In this document: one piece after another, positions 25,950 through 33,588 of the stretch
Numbering within the stretch: position 1 is the first letter of the stretch
How the letters are laid out: each line of letters opens with the position of its first letter
Assembly: GCF_900143235.1 (NCBI RefSeq)
Contig: NZ_FRDF01000006.1
Location: 62,001 to 126,000, forward strand
Direction of reading: 5' to 3'
DNA length: 64,000 bases
Origin: Erythrobacter sanguineus
GTDB taxonomy: Bacteria; Pseudomonadota; Alphaproteobacteria; Sphingomonadales; Sphingomonadaceae
Notes under the pieces: generated by a model
Databases searched by the model: none
The model's input: the letters and a program-made list of their open reading frames with translations, nothing else
What the model was told of the DNA's origin: nothing
Program-made: the position numbers and the translations under genes

Positions 25950-28616
25950 TCATTTCTGCAAAATTGCCTGGGCTGCGGCCAGCCTCGCGATCGGTACCCG
26001 GAAGGGCGATGCGCTGACATAGTCCAGCCGGACCTCCTCACAGAAGGCAATGCTGTCCGGATCGCCGCCATGCTCGCCGCAGATCCCCAGCTTGATGTCG
26101 GGCCGCGTCGACCGCCCGCGTTCGGCCGCCAGCCGGACCAGCTGGCCGACCCCTTCGATATCCAGGCTGACGAACGGATCGCGCGGGAAGATTCCCTTTT
26201 CGACATAAGCGCCAAGGAACCGCGCGGCATCGTCGCGGCTGACGCCCAGCGTAGTCTGGGTCAGATCGTTGGTCCCGAACGAGAAGAATTCACCAACTTC
26301 GGCAATCTTGCCAGCCATCAGCGCCGCGCGCGGCAGTTCGATCATCGTGCCAACCTGATAGGCCAGTGTCCGGCCCTGTTCTGCGAACACCGCCGCCGCG
26401 GTCCGATCGACCAGGGCCTTGAGGATTTCCAGCTCCTTGCGGGTGGCGACCAGCGGGATCATCACCTCGGGCACCACGGCCTCGCCGTGCTGGGCTTCCA
26501 CCTCGCAGGCGGCTTCGAAAATCGCCCGGGCCTGCATCTCGTAGATCTCGGGAAAGGTGATCCCCAGGCGGCAGCCGCGATGGCCCAGCATCGGGTTGAA
26601 TTCGTGAAGCTCGTTGGCCCGGCGGCGCAGGGTTGCTGCCCCCACCCCGATCATCTCGGCCAGATCCTCGAACTCGGCATCTTCGTGCGGCAGAAACTCG
26701 TGGAGCGGCGGATCGAGCAGCCGGATCGTCACCGGCAGGCCCGCCATGACCTCAAAGATCGCGTGAAAATCGGCGCGTTGCTCGGGCAGCAGTTTGGCCA
26801 AGGCGGCGCGTCGCTGGTCATCGTCTTCAGCTAGAATCATCTGGCGTACCGAGGCGATCCGCTTGGCGTCAAAGAACATATGCTCGGTCCGGCACAGGCC
26901 GACCCCTTCGGCGCCAAACTGACGCGCGGTGCGGCAATCGGCCGGGGTTTCGGCATTGGTGCGAACCTTCATCCGGCGGTGCCGGTCGGCCCATTCCATC
27001 AGGACGCCGAAATCGCCGACCAGTTCGGGCTCGATCGTCTTTACCAGCCCGGCCATAACCTCGCCGCTGGCACCGTCCAGGGTGATGACATCGCCTTCCT
27101 TCAACTCGCGGTTGCCGATCCGCAATGACCGGCTGGCGAGGTCGATCGAGACGGCCGAGGCGCCAGAAACGCAGGGCCGCCCCATGCCACGCGCCACCAC
27201 CGCGGCGTGGCTGGTCATGCCCCCGCGCGCGGTCAGGATGCCCTTGGCGGCGTGCATGCCGTGAATATCTTCCGGACTGGTTTCCACCCGCACTAGGATT
27301 ACCGCCTCGCCCATCGCCGAACGCTTTTCGGCGCTGTCGGAATCGAGCACGATCGCGCCCGATGCCGCCCCGGGCGATGCCGGCAGCCCCAGGGTCAAGA
27401 CGTCACGCGGGGCCTGGGGATCGAGCGTGGGGTGCAGCAGTTGATCAAGCGCCATCGGATCGACCCGCAGGATCGCGGTCTTTTCATCGATCAGCCCTTC
27501 GTGGACCATGTCGACCGCCATCTTCAGCGCGGCCTTGGCGGTTCGCTTGCCGCTGCGAGTCTGGAGCATCCACAGCTGCCCGCGTTCAACCGTGAATTCG
27601 ATGTCCTGCATGTCGCGGTAGTGTTTTTCAAGCAGCTCGAAAACCGCAGCCAGTTTGCCGTAAGCTGCCGGCATTGCCTCTTCCATCGATAGCGGCTTGG
27701 CCTTGGCCCGCTCGCGCGCGGCCTTGGTCAGGTATTGCGGGGTACGGATCCCGGCGACCACGTCTTCGCCCTGGGCATTGACCAGCCACTCGCCATAGAA
27801 CGCCCGCTCGCCGGTCGCCGGATCGCGGGTAAAGGCCACCCCGGTGGCGCTGGTATCGCCCATATTGCCGAAAACCATCGCCTGGACGTTGACCGCGGTG
27901 CCCCAGTCGCCGGGGATGTTGTTTAGCCGGCGATAGACCTTGGCCCGGTCGGCATCCCAGCTGTCAAACACCGCTCGAATCGCTCCCCACAACTGTTCGT
28001 GGACATCCTGAGGGAACGGGCGGCCCAGCTCAGCCTCGACAATCTCTTCGTATTCCTTGACCAGCGCCTGCCAATGCTGCACCTCCATCTCAACATCGGA
28101 GTAAAAGCCGTTGTTCTCCTTGACGATTTCCAGTGCGCCTTCAAACAGGTGGTGGTCCACACCCAGCACCACATCGGAATACATCTGGATGAAGCGGCGA
28201 TAGGAGTCCCAGGCAAAGCGCGGATCGCCCGAAGTTTGCGCCAGCCCCGCAACGGTGGCGTGATTGAGCCCTAGATTGAGCACGGTATCCATCATCCCGG
28301 GCATCGACACCCGTGCGCCCGAACGGACCGAAACCAGCAAGGGATCGGCCGGATTGCCAAAGCTTTTGCCAACCGCAGCCTCGATATGGGCCAGCGCTAC
28401 GGCCACTTCGGCCTTCAGACTGTCGGAAAAGTCATTCCCTTCCGCCAGATAAAACACGCATTGTTCGGTGGTGATGGTAAAGCCCGGGGGAACTGGCAGG
28501 CCGATTCCGGCCATTTCCGCCAGATTCGCGCCCTTACCGCCGACAATGGTCTTGTCGCGGCTGCGCGGGCCCTGCCTGGTGGCGCCGCCGCCGAAGGCGT
28601 AGACTTGTTTGTTCAT
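25950..28616 (-). CDS. ppdK: Pyruvate, phosphate dikinase
   Basis: This 888-residue protein has the full three-domain layout: an N-terminal ATP-grasp domain (VGGKGANLAEMAGIGLPVPPG near residue 26), the central phosphohistidine domain (GGMTSHAAVVARG, near residue 470) and the C-terminal PEP/pyruvate TIM barrel with the catalytic cysteine in GICGEHGGDP. It interconverts pyruvate, ATP and Pi with PEP, AMP and PPi. Growth on aromatics that feed into pyruvate and acetyl-CoA requires PEP synthesis, which would explain its closeness to the catabolic genes and its sharing a palindromic promoter motif with them. Length is normal for the family. Confidence 0.97.
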   Translation of the reverse strand: MNKQVYAFGGGATRQGPRSRDKTIVGGKGANLAEMAGIGLPVPPGFTITTEQCVFYLAEGNDFSDSLKAEVAVALAHIEAAVGKSFGNPADPLLVSVRSGARVSMPGMMDTVLNLGLNHATVAGLAQTSGDPRFAWDSYRRFIQMYSDVVLGVDHHLFEGALEIVKENNGFYSDVEMEVQHWQALVKEYEEIVEAELGRPFPQDVHEQLWGAIRAVFDSWDADRAKVYRRLNNIPGDWGTAVNVQAMVFGNMGDTSATGVAFTRDPATGERAFYGEWLVNAQGEDVVAGIRTPQYLTKAARERAKAKPLSMEEAMPAAYGKLAAVFELLEKHYRDMQDIEFTVERGQLWMLQTRSGKRTAKAALKMAVDMVHEGLIDEKTAILRVDPMALDQLLHPTLDPQAPRDVLTLGLPASPGAASGAIVLDSDSAEKRSAMGEAVILVRVETSPEDIHGMHAAKGILTARGGMTSHAAVVARGMGRPCVSGASAVSIDLASRSLRIGNRELKEGDVITLDGASGEVMAGLVKTIEPELVGDFGVLMEWADRHRRMKVRTNAETPADCRTARQFGAEGVGLCRTEHMFFDAKRIASVRQMILAEDDDQRRAALAKLLPEQRADFHAIFEVMAGLPVTIRLLDPPLHEFLPHEDAEFEDLAEMIGVGAATLRRRANELHEFNPMLGHRGCRLGITFPEIYEMQARAIFEAACEVEAQHGEAVVPEVMIPLVATRKELEILKALVDRTAAAVFAEQGRTLAYQVGTMIELPRAALMAGKIAEVGEFFSFGTNDLTQTTLGVSRDDAARFLGAYVEKGIFPRDPFVSLDIEGVGQLVRLAAERGRSTRPDIKLGICGEHGGDPDSIAFCEEVRLDYVSASPFRVPIARLAAAQAILQK

Positions 28617-28689
28617 AATGAAGTTGGTTTCCCTAAACGTGACGAGATTTGCCCGTTAGCCTTCGAATCGCAAGAAAGTCCGCCAAATA

Positions 28690-28705
28690 GTGCAACGCAT
28701 TGCAC
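28690..28705. promoter_or_regulatory. Palindromic operator-like motif, copy 2 (ppdK promoter region)
   Basis: GTGCAACGCATTGCAC lies 74 bases upstream of the ppdK start. It matches the motif at 273-288 at 15 of 16 positions, with both 6-bp arms identical. A position between -50 and -100 from the start codon is consistent with transcriptional control of gluconeogenic PEP formation together with the catabolic operon. Confidence 0.55.
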
Positions 28706-28778
28706 AAAGGCGCAAGTGACCTGAGGCGGAATGGGCGTCTCTGAGCTTCGGCATCATTGACGGTCGTCAGTCGTCAGT

Positions 28779-28880
28779 GCACTGCTACCCAACCTCGGTC
28801 CACTCGGGTCTGGAGTATTCCGCCTTGCTGCACTGCTACCTAACCTCGGACCACTCAGGTCTGTAGTTTTCCGCCTTGCT
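28779..28880. repeat. 51-bp tandem duplication of an IS end
   Basis: Two adjacent copies of a 51-base unit (28779-28829 and 28830-28880) run from GCACTGCTACC to CCGCCTTGCT and differ at about five positions. The same unit recurs in the same orientation at 30347. It corresponds to the region just after the transposase stop of an IS3-family element, so these are copies of one IS terminus, one of them duplicated in tandem. Confidence 0.75.
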
Positions 28881-28907
28881 CAGGTTCGGTGGGCTGGTTT
28901 CACCGAC

Positions 28908-29225
28908 TTAGTTTGCCAGCATGATCGGGGGGATATTCCCGATCGCGCTGTGCGGTCGCTCTTCGTTGTAATGTTTGCGCCACGCCTCCAGCGTTTCGCA
29001 AGCATCTTCCAGTGATAAGAACGAGTGCGCGTTCAGGCATTCGCTGCGCAGCTTGCTGTTGAATGCTTTGATGAATGCCCCTTCGACAGGCTCAGTGCAG
29101 GATTATCTGTGGGCTTACCAGGACGGGAGAAGTCAAGGATCACCCCGCGTTGGTAAGCCCATAGGTCCATGTCCCGAGAGATGAACTCGCTGCCATTGTC
29201 CACCCTGATCGCCTTCGGGTACGAT
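28908..29225 (-). pseudogene. IS3-family transposase (OrfB) remnant
   Basis: Only the C-terminal third of a DDE transposase remains: IRVDNGSEFISRDMDLWAYQ, then GKPTDN, a frameshift, and AFIKAFNSKLRSECLNAHSF to ERPHSAIGNIPPIMLAN. It is broken in several ways: truncation before about 29225, a 23-bp insertion at 29079-29101, a lysine (FIKAFN) where the family normally has the catalytic glutamate, and an early stop (TAA) about 12 codons before the end still readable in the copy at 30347-30445. It cannot be active. Confidence 0.85.
29079..29101. repeat. 23-bp REP-like insertion inside the transposase remnant
   Basis: The insert runs from CCCTTCGACAGGCTCAG to GTGCAGG. It sits precisely between the codons for N (of GKPTDN) and A (of AFIKAF), adds 23 bases and breaks the frame. 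CCTTCGACAGGCTCAG is, from my knowledge of sphingomonad genomes, a very common dispersed repeat there; this copy count cannot be checked within the window. Confidence 0.6.
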
Positions 29226-29393
29226 GGTGATCGATGCGTCTGGCTGGGTTTTGCGGATTTGCGGACTGCTACCAACGAAGCCGACGAACGTAACTGTGTC
29301 CTTCATGGGGCAGGACAATCAAGGTACTATCGTCAACACCAATGACGCTGACCCCTCGAGGTCCCCCTTAGGCGTGTGGATGGTAGTGCCGGA

Positions 29394-29576
29394 TTACAAA
29401 TGGTTTGCTGCCCATTCGACACCCTTCACCCCGCGCACCCGTACGGGCGCCTTTGATGGTATGGGAAAGACAACATCGGTGGTGCGCGATGCCGGATCCA
29501 TCACCGACAAATCGACCGTACCGATATTTTGTACGGCAGAGGCGCCGCGCCGGATCAGGTTGACAAAAATAGCCAC
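29394..29576 (-). CDS. Short fragment or small protein divergent from tetR
   Basis: From GTG 29576 a frame of 60 codons encodes AIFVNLIRRGASAVQNIG and continues to VRVRGVKGVEWAANHL. Third-position usage looks coding-like. The frame stays open for 16 codons upstream of the GTG but with no better start. I do not recognise the family. Divergence from the TetR gene, with a palindrome between them, is the usual arrangement of a TetR target, so this may be the remaining piece of a gene once controlled by it. Confidence 0.35.
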   Translation of the reverse strand: MAIFVNLIRRGASAVQNIGTVDLSVMDPASRTTDVVFPIPSKAPVRVRGVKGVEWAANHL

Positions 29577-29619
29577 CTGCTGGGTGGCCTTACGCTCTAC
29601 TTGTCGATATTAGATAATA

Positions 29620-29631
29620 GACGCATGCGTC
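29620..29631. promoter_or_regulatory. Candidate TetR operator
   Basis: GACGCATGCGTC is a perfect 12-bp palindrome 40 bases upstream of the tetR start codon and 44 bases from the divergent fragment. Its position between divergent genes fits an autoregulatory TetR-family operator. Confidence 0.45.
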
Positions 29632-29670
29632 AAATTGAACGCCTGGGCTCATAATGCAAGGCAGCAAGAT

Positions 29671-30294
29671 GTGAATGCAGGAAAATGGCCAAGGCACCGC
29701 CCCATCGACCTTGCCAAGCGTGAGGCGATTTTGGACGCGGCGCGCGACGAATTTTTTATGCATGGCTTTGCTGGTGCCTCAATCGAAACCATCGCCAGCC
29801 GCAGCGCTGTTTCAAAAGTCACGGTGTACAACAGGTTTAAGACCAAGGAGGCCCTGTTCACAGCCATGGTACAACGCGAATGCGTCATGATGGGAGCGGA
29901 TTTTGTCTCACCTGAAGAAGCCGGTGGCGACCTCAGGGACACACTGATGATTTTTGGACAAGCGGTGATCCACTTCCTTACCCAGCCCCACATAATTAGT
30001 TTTGGGCGCCGAATCGGTGCCGAAGCGGAATTGCGGCCAGAAGTCGGCGAATTATTCCTGAATACCGGACCGCGGCGGATGCAGCGCGAATTGACCGCGC
30101 TGTTGGAGGCGTCAGTCGCCAACGGAAAAATCCGCTGTCATGACTGCTGCCTCGCGGCAGGCCATCTTTTTGGACTACTGTGCGGCTTCGACATGTGCAT
30201 GGCGCGCTTTTCAACCGAAGAGCCCGACCGGGAAAAACTGTGCGCGAACGTGAGTGATGCCGTAGACCGGTTTCTAAAGGCCTATGGCGTTTAA
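29671..30294 (+). CDS. TetR/AcrR-family transcriptional regulator
   Basis: This 207-residue protein has an N-terminal helix-turn-helix (KREAILDAARDEFFMHGFAGASIETIASRSAVSKVTVYNRFKTKEALFTAMV) and a C-terminal ligand-binding domain of the AefR/TetR_C-type (HIISFGRRIGAEAELRPEVGELFLNTGPRRMQRELTALLEA). GTG 29671 is chosen because aagg lies 10 bases upstream; an in-frame TTG at 29635 would add 12 residues and would overlap the end of the palindrome. It is flanked on both sides by copies of the same IS end, so it may have been moved or captured by that element. Its target is unclear. Confidence 0.88.
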   Translation: MNAGKWPRHRPIDLAKREAILDAARDEFFMHGFAGASIETIASRSAVSKVTVYNRFKTKEALFTAMVQRECVMMGADFVSPEEAGGDLRDTLMIFGQAVIHFLTQPHIISFGRRIGAEAELRPEVGELFLNTGPRRMQRELTALLEASVANGKIRCHDCCLAAGHLFGLLCGFDMCMARFSTEEPDREKLCANVSDAVDRFLKAYGV

Positions 30295-30346
30295 AGACAT
30301 GCCCCCCGCTTTCCCCCGGCTGGGCTTAGAGCAGGGCGGTGGTTGT

Positions 30347-30445
30347 GCACTGCTACCCAACCTCGGACCACTAGGGTCTGGAGTTTTCCGCCTTGCCCAG
30401 ATCCGGTGGGCTGGTTTCACCGGCTGAGTTTGCCAGCATGATCAG
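30347..30445. repeat. Third copy of the IS3-family end
   Basis: The sequence from GCACTGCTACCCAACC to TTTGCCAGCATGATC repeats the segment of 28830-28928 in the same orientation. Read on the reverse strand it encodes the intact transposase tail MLANSAGETSPPDLGKAENSRP before a stop. It shows what the ending of the 28908 copy looked like before its early stop. It lies immediately next to the first gene of the conjugative element. Confidence 0.7.
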
Positions 30446-30448
30446 CGG

Positions 30449-30721
30449 CTACAGATCTATGGTTCGGACGGCTTGAATCCATTCGTCGACTTCGGATTCG
30501 ACCCACACCGTACACCTGGTTCCCAGTGATCGAGGCTTTGGAAAGCGCCCCTCTTTTGCTCGCTGGTAAATTGCGGTGCGTTTAAGACCGACACGCTCGA
30601 TAACCTCTGGCAGGCGCAAGAGACGTTCCGGCAGAGCAAATCCTCCCGGAATCGGCTGGTCATGCGCTTTACTTGCGATTGTGCGACCTTCACTAGGCAC
30701 TGAATTGGGCTCATCTCGCAT
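30449..30721 (-). CDS. AlpA-family DNA-binding regulator
   Basis: This 90-residue protein has an excisionase/MerR-like helix-turn-helix: LLRLPEVIERVGLKRTAIYQRAKEGRFPKPRSLG, followed by VWVESEVDEWIQ, the classic AlpA pattern. AlpA proteins regulate or assist excision of mobile elements. ATG 30721 is chosen since earlier sequence of the frame lies antisense-shifted inside the upstream gene; it overlaps the 3' end of that gene by 11 bases. Its place at the extreme left of the conjugative element fits an element regulator. Confidence 0.85.
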   Translation of the reverse strand: MRDEPNSVPSEGRTIASKAHDQPIPGGFALPERLLRLPEVIERVGLKRTAIYQRAKEGRFPKPRSLGTRCTVWVESEVDEWIQAVRTIDL

Positions 30722-31196
30722 AGAGCGTGTCCCTTCGCTCGAGATCGTCGATATGCTCGGCCAGAAGGCTCGCCACCCTGTGCGCCGCCCCCTTGGCCCA
30801 GCGAGGCCTGACCTCGTGCAGCTGGCAGCCCAAAATTGCTTCGAGTGCTTCGGGGAGCTCTTGCAGGAATATCTCGAGGAAAGATCCGAGATCGGTGTAC
30901 ATCCATTCTGCAGCCTTGCCGGTTTCCCCAAGCAGCTGAAGCGCCAGAGCCACATGCGGCTTGGCGCCGCTGGCCGATAGAATGCGGATGGCCTCGTCAA
31001 GCGTCGCGGCGCGCTTACCTTCGAGGATCCGTCGCAGCGCATCCTTATGGATGCGCGCTTCTTGGCCAATGTCCTGGCGCGACCTGCCGCTTGCGGTCAC
31101 AGCGGACAGGAGCAGCCGATCCAGGCCGTCATCAAGTGGTATTTCTGCGGGGCAGGCGGGGTCTGGCATTGCGCATCTTATCTCCCTGGTTGTCAT
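30711..31196 (-). CDS. HTH-type regulator of the conjugative element
   Basis: This protein of 161 residues (152 if started at the ATG at 31169, which has a better spaced agggag) contains a helix-turn-helix in SGRSRQDIGQEARIHKDALRRILEGKRAATLDEAIRILSASG and a helical C-terminal part. It is divergent from the pilin gene and transcribed from the same 330-bp control region, which holds two SOS-box patterns. It is probably a regulator of transfer genes. I know no named homologue. Confidence 0.75.
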   Translation of the reverse strand: MTTREIRCAMPDPACPAEIPLDDGLDRLLLSAVTASGRSRQDIGQEARIHKDALRRILEGKRAATLDEAIRILSASGAKPHVALALQLLGETGKAAEWMYTDLGSFLEIFLQELPEALEAILGCQLHEVRPRWAKGAAHRVASLLAEHIDDLERRDTLYAR

Positions 31197-31220
31197 CGAC
31201 TCACCCGTACCCCCATAGGA

Positions 31221-31462
31221 AGGGTGTAGGAAAACGAAAAGAACAGAAAGGGAACATGGAGTGCTTTGATTTACCTTGCCTACCCGTGATTCGCGCAAAA
31301 ACCGGCACCCTCTACGCAATTCCCGGCACGTCATGCGCATATTCCGGCAATTGGAGCGCATGCCACGGCTTCGCGAGCGCAGATTGCGTCAATCGCTAGT
31401 GTTGCTGCCGATTTTTCTTGGCGATCTATCCGCTTCGGCGCGTTTCCGATTTCCTACACCCT
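31221..31462. promoter_or_regulatory. Pair of inverted TAGGAA boxes in the transfer control region
   Basis: AGGGTGTAGGAAA at 31221-31233 recurs as its exact reverse complement TTTCCTACACCCT at 31450-31462, 216 bases apart (15 of 16 matches if extended). A further TAGGAA lies at 31216-31221. The same TAGGAA core forms palindromes before the S24 repressor gene at 50113-50123 and 50139-50152. This suggests one regulator binding at both ends of the transfer region, possibly with looping. Confidence 0.45.
31241..31255. promoter_or_regulatory. SOS-box pattern GAAC-N7-GAAC, site 1
   Basis: GAACAGAAAGGGAAC fits the alphaproteobacterial LexA consensus GTTC-N7-GTTC read on the reverse strand. It is 45 bases upstream of the HTH gene start at 31196 and within the divergent control region of the transfer operon. 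Confidence 0.5.
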
Positions 31463-31470
31463 GCCGCTCA

Positions 31471-31529
31471 ATCGAGGAAAGAACATACAGCGAACACATC
31501 GCTGTATGTTCGACACGGAGTTCCTCGAT
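31471..31529 (+). promoter_or_regulatory. Nested hairpin over the pilin start codon
   Basis: An inner perfect 13-bp inverted repeat (GAACATACAGCGA at 31481-31493, TCGCTGTATGTTC at 31499-31511, loop ACACA) sits inside an outer 9-bp repeat (ATCGAGGAA at 31471-31479, TTCCTCGAT at 31521-31529). The right outer arm includes the first two bases of the pilin ATG, and the ribosome binding site GGAG (31517-31520) lies between the two right arms. In DNA this can be an operator; in RNA it could block translation initiation of the pilin. Confidence 0.65.
31481..31495. promoter_or_regulatory. SOS-box pattern GAAC-N7-GAAC, site 2
   Basis: GAACATACAGCGAAC matches the alphaproteobacterial LexA pattern exactly. 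It overlaps the left arm of the 13-bp inverted repeat, 33 bases upstream of the pilin start codon, a position that would block transcription or initiation of the transfer operon. Confidence 0.55.
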
Positions 31530-31854
31530 GACCAAGACAATCGCCCTTCCCTCCCGGCACAAAAGCACCACTCGCGCCCGGGATTACATCCTGCCCGCCG
31601 CTATCGCTCTGGCCTGTGCAGGCGCGGCCTATGCAGGTGCCGACACCACCTTCGATCCGGCGCTCGCCAAGTTCACCGACTTCCTCGAAGGTTCGGGCGG
31701 CAAGATCATCACCGTCCTCAGCCTCGCCGGCGGCCTCATTGCCCTTGCCTCGGGCCGCTTCGCGCTCGGGCAGGTCGCGGTCCCGGTGGGTGTCGGGATC
31801 GGCGTCGGTACCGGTGTGCCGATCGTCACTTCGGTCGTGACCGCGGTCATCTGA
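31528..31854 (+). CDS. traA: Conjugative pilin TraA-like
   Basis: This 108-residue protein has a long basic leader (about 35 residues, with hydrophobic YILPAAIALACAGAAYA) and two hydrophobic helices (IITVLSLAGGLIALASG; VAVPVGVGIGVGTGVPIVTSVVTAVI), the design of F-type pilin precursors. ATG 31528 follows GGAG at 7 bases and sits in the nested hairpin. It is the first gene of the transfer operon and directly precedes traL. After cleavage it would form the conjugative pilus. Confidence 0.85.
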   Translation: MTKTIALPSRHKSTTRARDYILPAAIALACAGAAYAGADTTFDPALAKFTDFLEGSGGKIITVLSLAGGLIALASGRFALGQVAVPVGVGIGVGTGVPIVTSVVTAVI

Positions 31855-31879
31855 TCCGCGGCTACGAAGGGAGGGCGGC

Positions 31880-32167
31880 ATGGCCGACAGGTATCTCGTT
31901 CCAAGACGGCTCGACGATCCGGAGCTGATAGGCTTCTGGACCATCGACGAGTTTGCGGGACTGCTCGTCCCGTTCGCCTGGGGCATCCTTGCGCAGCACA
32001 TCATCATCGGCACCGCCCTGTCCGGGCTCACCTGGTTCGCTCTTCGAAAGGCGAAGGCGTCGGGTGCCGGGTCGAAACTGGTCCATGCTGCCTATTGGTA
32101 CCTGCCGGGGAGCTTCCTCGGGCTGAAGGCCACGCCGCCCTCCCACTGCCGCCTGCTTGCAGGCTGA
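31880..32167 (+). CDS. traL: Type IV secretion protein TraL
   Basis: This 95-residue protein has the F-type TraL pattern: a short N-terminal RYLVPRRLDDPELIGFWTIDE followed by two hydrophobic segments. TraL is a VirB3-like inner-membrane component next to the secretion ATPase. It lies between pilin and traE as in F-type operons, with a gaagggaggg ribosome binding site. Confidence 0.88.
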   Translation: MADRYLVPRRLDDPELIGFWTIDEFAGLLVPFAWGILAQHIIIGTALSGLTWFALRKAKASGAGSKLVHAAYWYLPGSFLGLKATPPSHCRLLAG

Positions 32168-32179
32168 GGGAGGACCACC

Positions 32180-32761
32180 ATGAAACACGAATTCGCCTAC
32201 GAGGAAGCCCAGCGCCATCTCGCACAGCGCAACCGCTTCGCCGCGCTCGCCGCGATGCTCGGCCTCACCAGCCTCGTCGCAATCGGCGTCGCCGCGACGC
32301 GCGAGGAGAGCGTGATCCTCGTGCCCGTCACCGCCGAACGGCTGACGCTTACCAGCGGCGCTCTCGAGGCGCAATACCTCGAGCTTGTTACCCGCGACAC
32401 CGCGCTGATGCTGCTCAACCGTGCGCCCGAGAGCCTCGACTACTGGATGGAGCAAGTCCTCAAGCTCGCCGATCCCGCCGCGCACGGCCACCTCAAGGCC
32501 GCGCTCGTCAAGATCGTCGACGAGCAGCGCGGGTCGGACATCAGCCAGGCCTTCGTGATTGCGCGAATGGAAGTTGATCCGGGCGCACTGACCGCAACCG
32601 TCACCGGCACGCTCAAGACCTTTGTCGGAGCGCAGGTGATCGCCAGCCAGCAGCGCAGCTTTGCCTTCACCTGGAGGCGCCGGGGCCTGAGCCTTGGTCT
32701 CACCGGGTTCCGCCAGCTTCCCGACCCCCAGGAAAACCAGAACAAGGACCAGGACCAATGA
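32180..32761 (+). CDS. traE: Type IV secretion protein TraE
   Basis: This 193-residue VirB8-like protein has one N-terminal membrane anchor (FAALAAMLGLTSLVAIGVAA) and a periplasmic domain with the family segment LTSGALEAQYLELVTRDTALMLLNRAPESLDYW. It is an inner-membrane/periplasmic scaffold of the pilus assembly machine. Its stop overlaps the traK start (ATGA). Confidence 0.9.
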   Translation: MKHEFAYEEAQRHLAQRNRFAALAAMLGLTSLVAIGVAATREESVILVPVTAERLTLTSGALEAQYLELVTRDTALMLLNRAPESLDYWMEQVLKLADPAAHGHLKAALVKIVDEQRGSDISQAFVIARMEVDPGALTATVTGTLKTFVGAQVIASQQRSFAFTWRRRGLSLGLTGFRQLPDPQENQNKDQDQ

Positions 32762-33588
32762 CCCTGCTCGCCCAGCCCCTTCCTGCCCTGCTCGCTACGG
32801 CCGGCGTGACCCTGTTCGCAACCGGAACGATCCGGCGTCCCGATCCGGGCCTTAAGCCATCCGGTCTCGCCGCGCTCGGCAGCTCGCTGGCGCTCGCGCT
32901 GACGCCAGGCCCGGCGCATGCCGACCAGTTCGTCGAGGCCGCCGACGGCGCGGCGATCGACTGCGTGCTCGCTCGCGGCGCGCTCACCCGGATTGCGCTC
33001 GTGGAGGACGGATTCGCCAACGTCTCCAAGATGGCGAGCGGCTATCCTTACAATGATTTCGAGGTGACCCACGAGCCGGTCCGCGGCGACATCTATGTCT
33101 CGGTGCCGCTGCAATATGCGAGCGCAAAAGTCAGCTTCTTCGCCACCAGCACGGGCGGCTACGTCTACAAGTTCGTCTGCCGCGTCGAAGGCGAGGACGC
33201 GAGCCAGTTGTTCGTCACCAACCCGGCGCTCGCCAGGCCCGAGGCCGGTGAATGGGAACAGGCCGCGCTCAGCGGAGAGGATGCCACAGTCCGCCTGATC
33301 GAAGCGATGGCAAGCAATGCCGTGCTGCCAGGCTTCCGGGTGCGCGCAGCGCTCTCGCGGCCGCGCCGCACCGACACGATCGAAGTCCAGCAGGTCGCCG
33401 AATACCGCGGCGCCGAGCTGACCGGCCAGGCGTTCACGCTGCGCAATGTGGGCGCCGCGCCGATCAATCTCGGCGCGGAGCGCGAGGCACCGGCAGGCGC
33501 GCTCGCCTTTGCCTATGGCCGCGACACGCTGGCACCTGGCGAGACCACCCAGGCGTTCCTCGTCTTTGCCGCAGGAGGGCTCGAATAA
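32758..33588 (+). CDS. traK: Type IV secretion protein TraK (secretin-like)
   Basis: This 276-residue exported protein has a leader extending to about residue 58 (GPAHADQ), longer than usual, followed by the VirB9-like beta domain (DIYVSVPLQYASAKVSFFATSTGGYVYKF). TraK joins TraB and TraV in the outer-membrane core complex. The start overlaps the traE stop, and its own stop overlaps the traB start (TAATG), so translation is coupled. An internal start nearer the signal core is possible. Confidence 0.88.
   Translation: MTLLAQPLPALLATAGVTLFATGTIRRPDPGLKPSGLAALGSSLALALTPGPAHADQFVEAADGAAIDCVLARGALTRIALVEDGFANVSKMASGYPYNDFEVTHEPVRGDIYVSVPLQYASAKVSFFATSTGGYVYKFVCRVEGEDASQLFVTNPALARPEAGEWEQAALSGEDATVRLIEAMASNAVLPGFRVRAALSRPRRTDTIEVQQVAEYRGAELTGQAFTLRNVGAAPINLGAEREAPAGALAFAYGRDTLAPGETTQAFLVFAAGGLE

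Larger units (their letters stand above)
29226..29670. other. Region between IS remnant and TetR gene, mostly non-coding
   Basis: Apart from the short fragment at 29394-29576 and the palindrome at 29620-29631, I see nothing assignable. A + strand frame (29224-29613) has no ribosome binding site and poor codon bias and is not accepted. Confidence 0.45.

Noticed and set aside
31528..31854. Longer pilin reading frame starting at 31276
   Set aside because: The extension crosses both SOS-box-containing promoter elements and lacks a ribosome binding site; ATG 31528 has GGAG and gives a normal pilin precursor.
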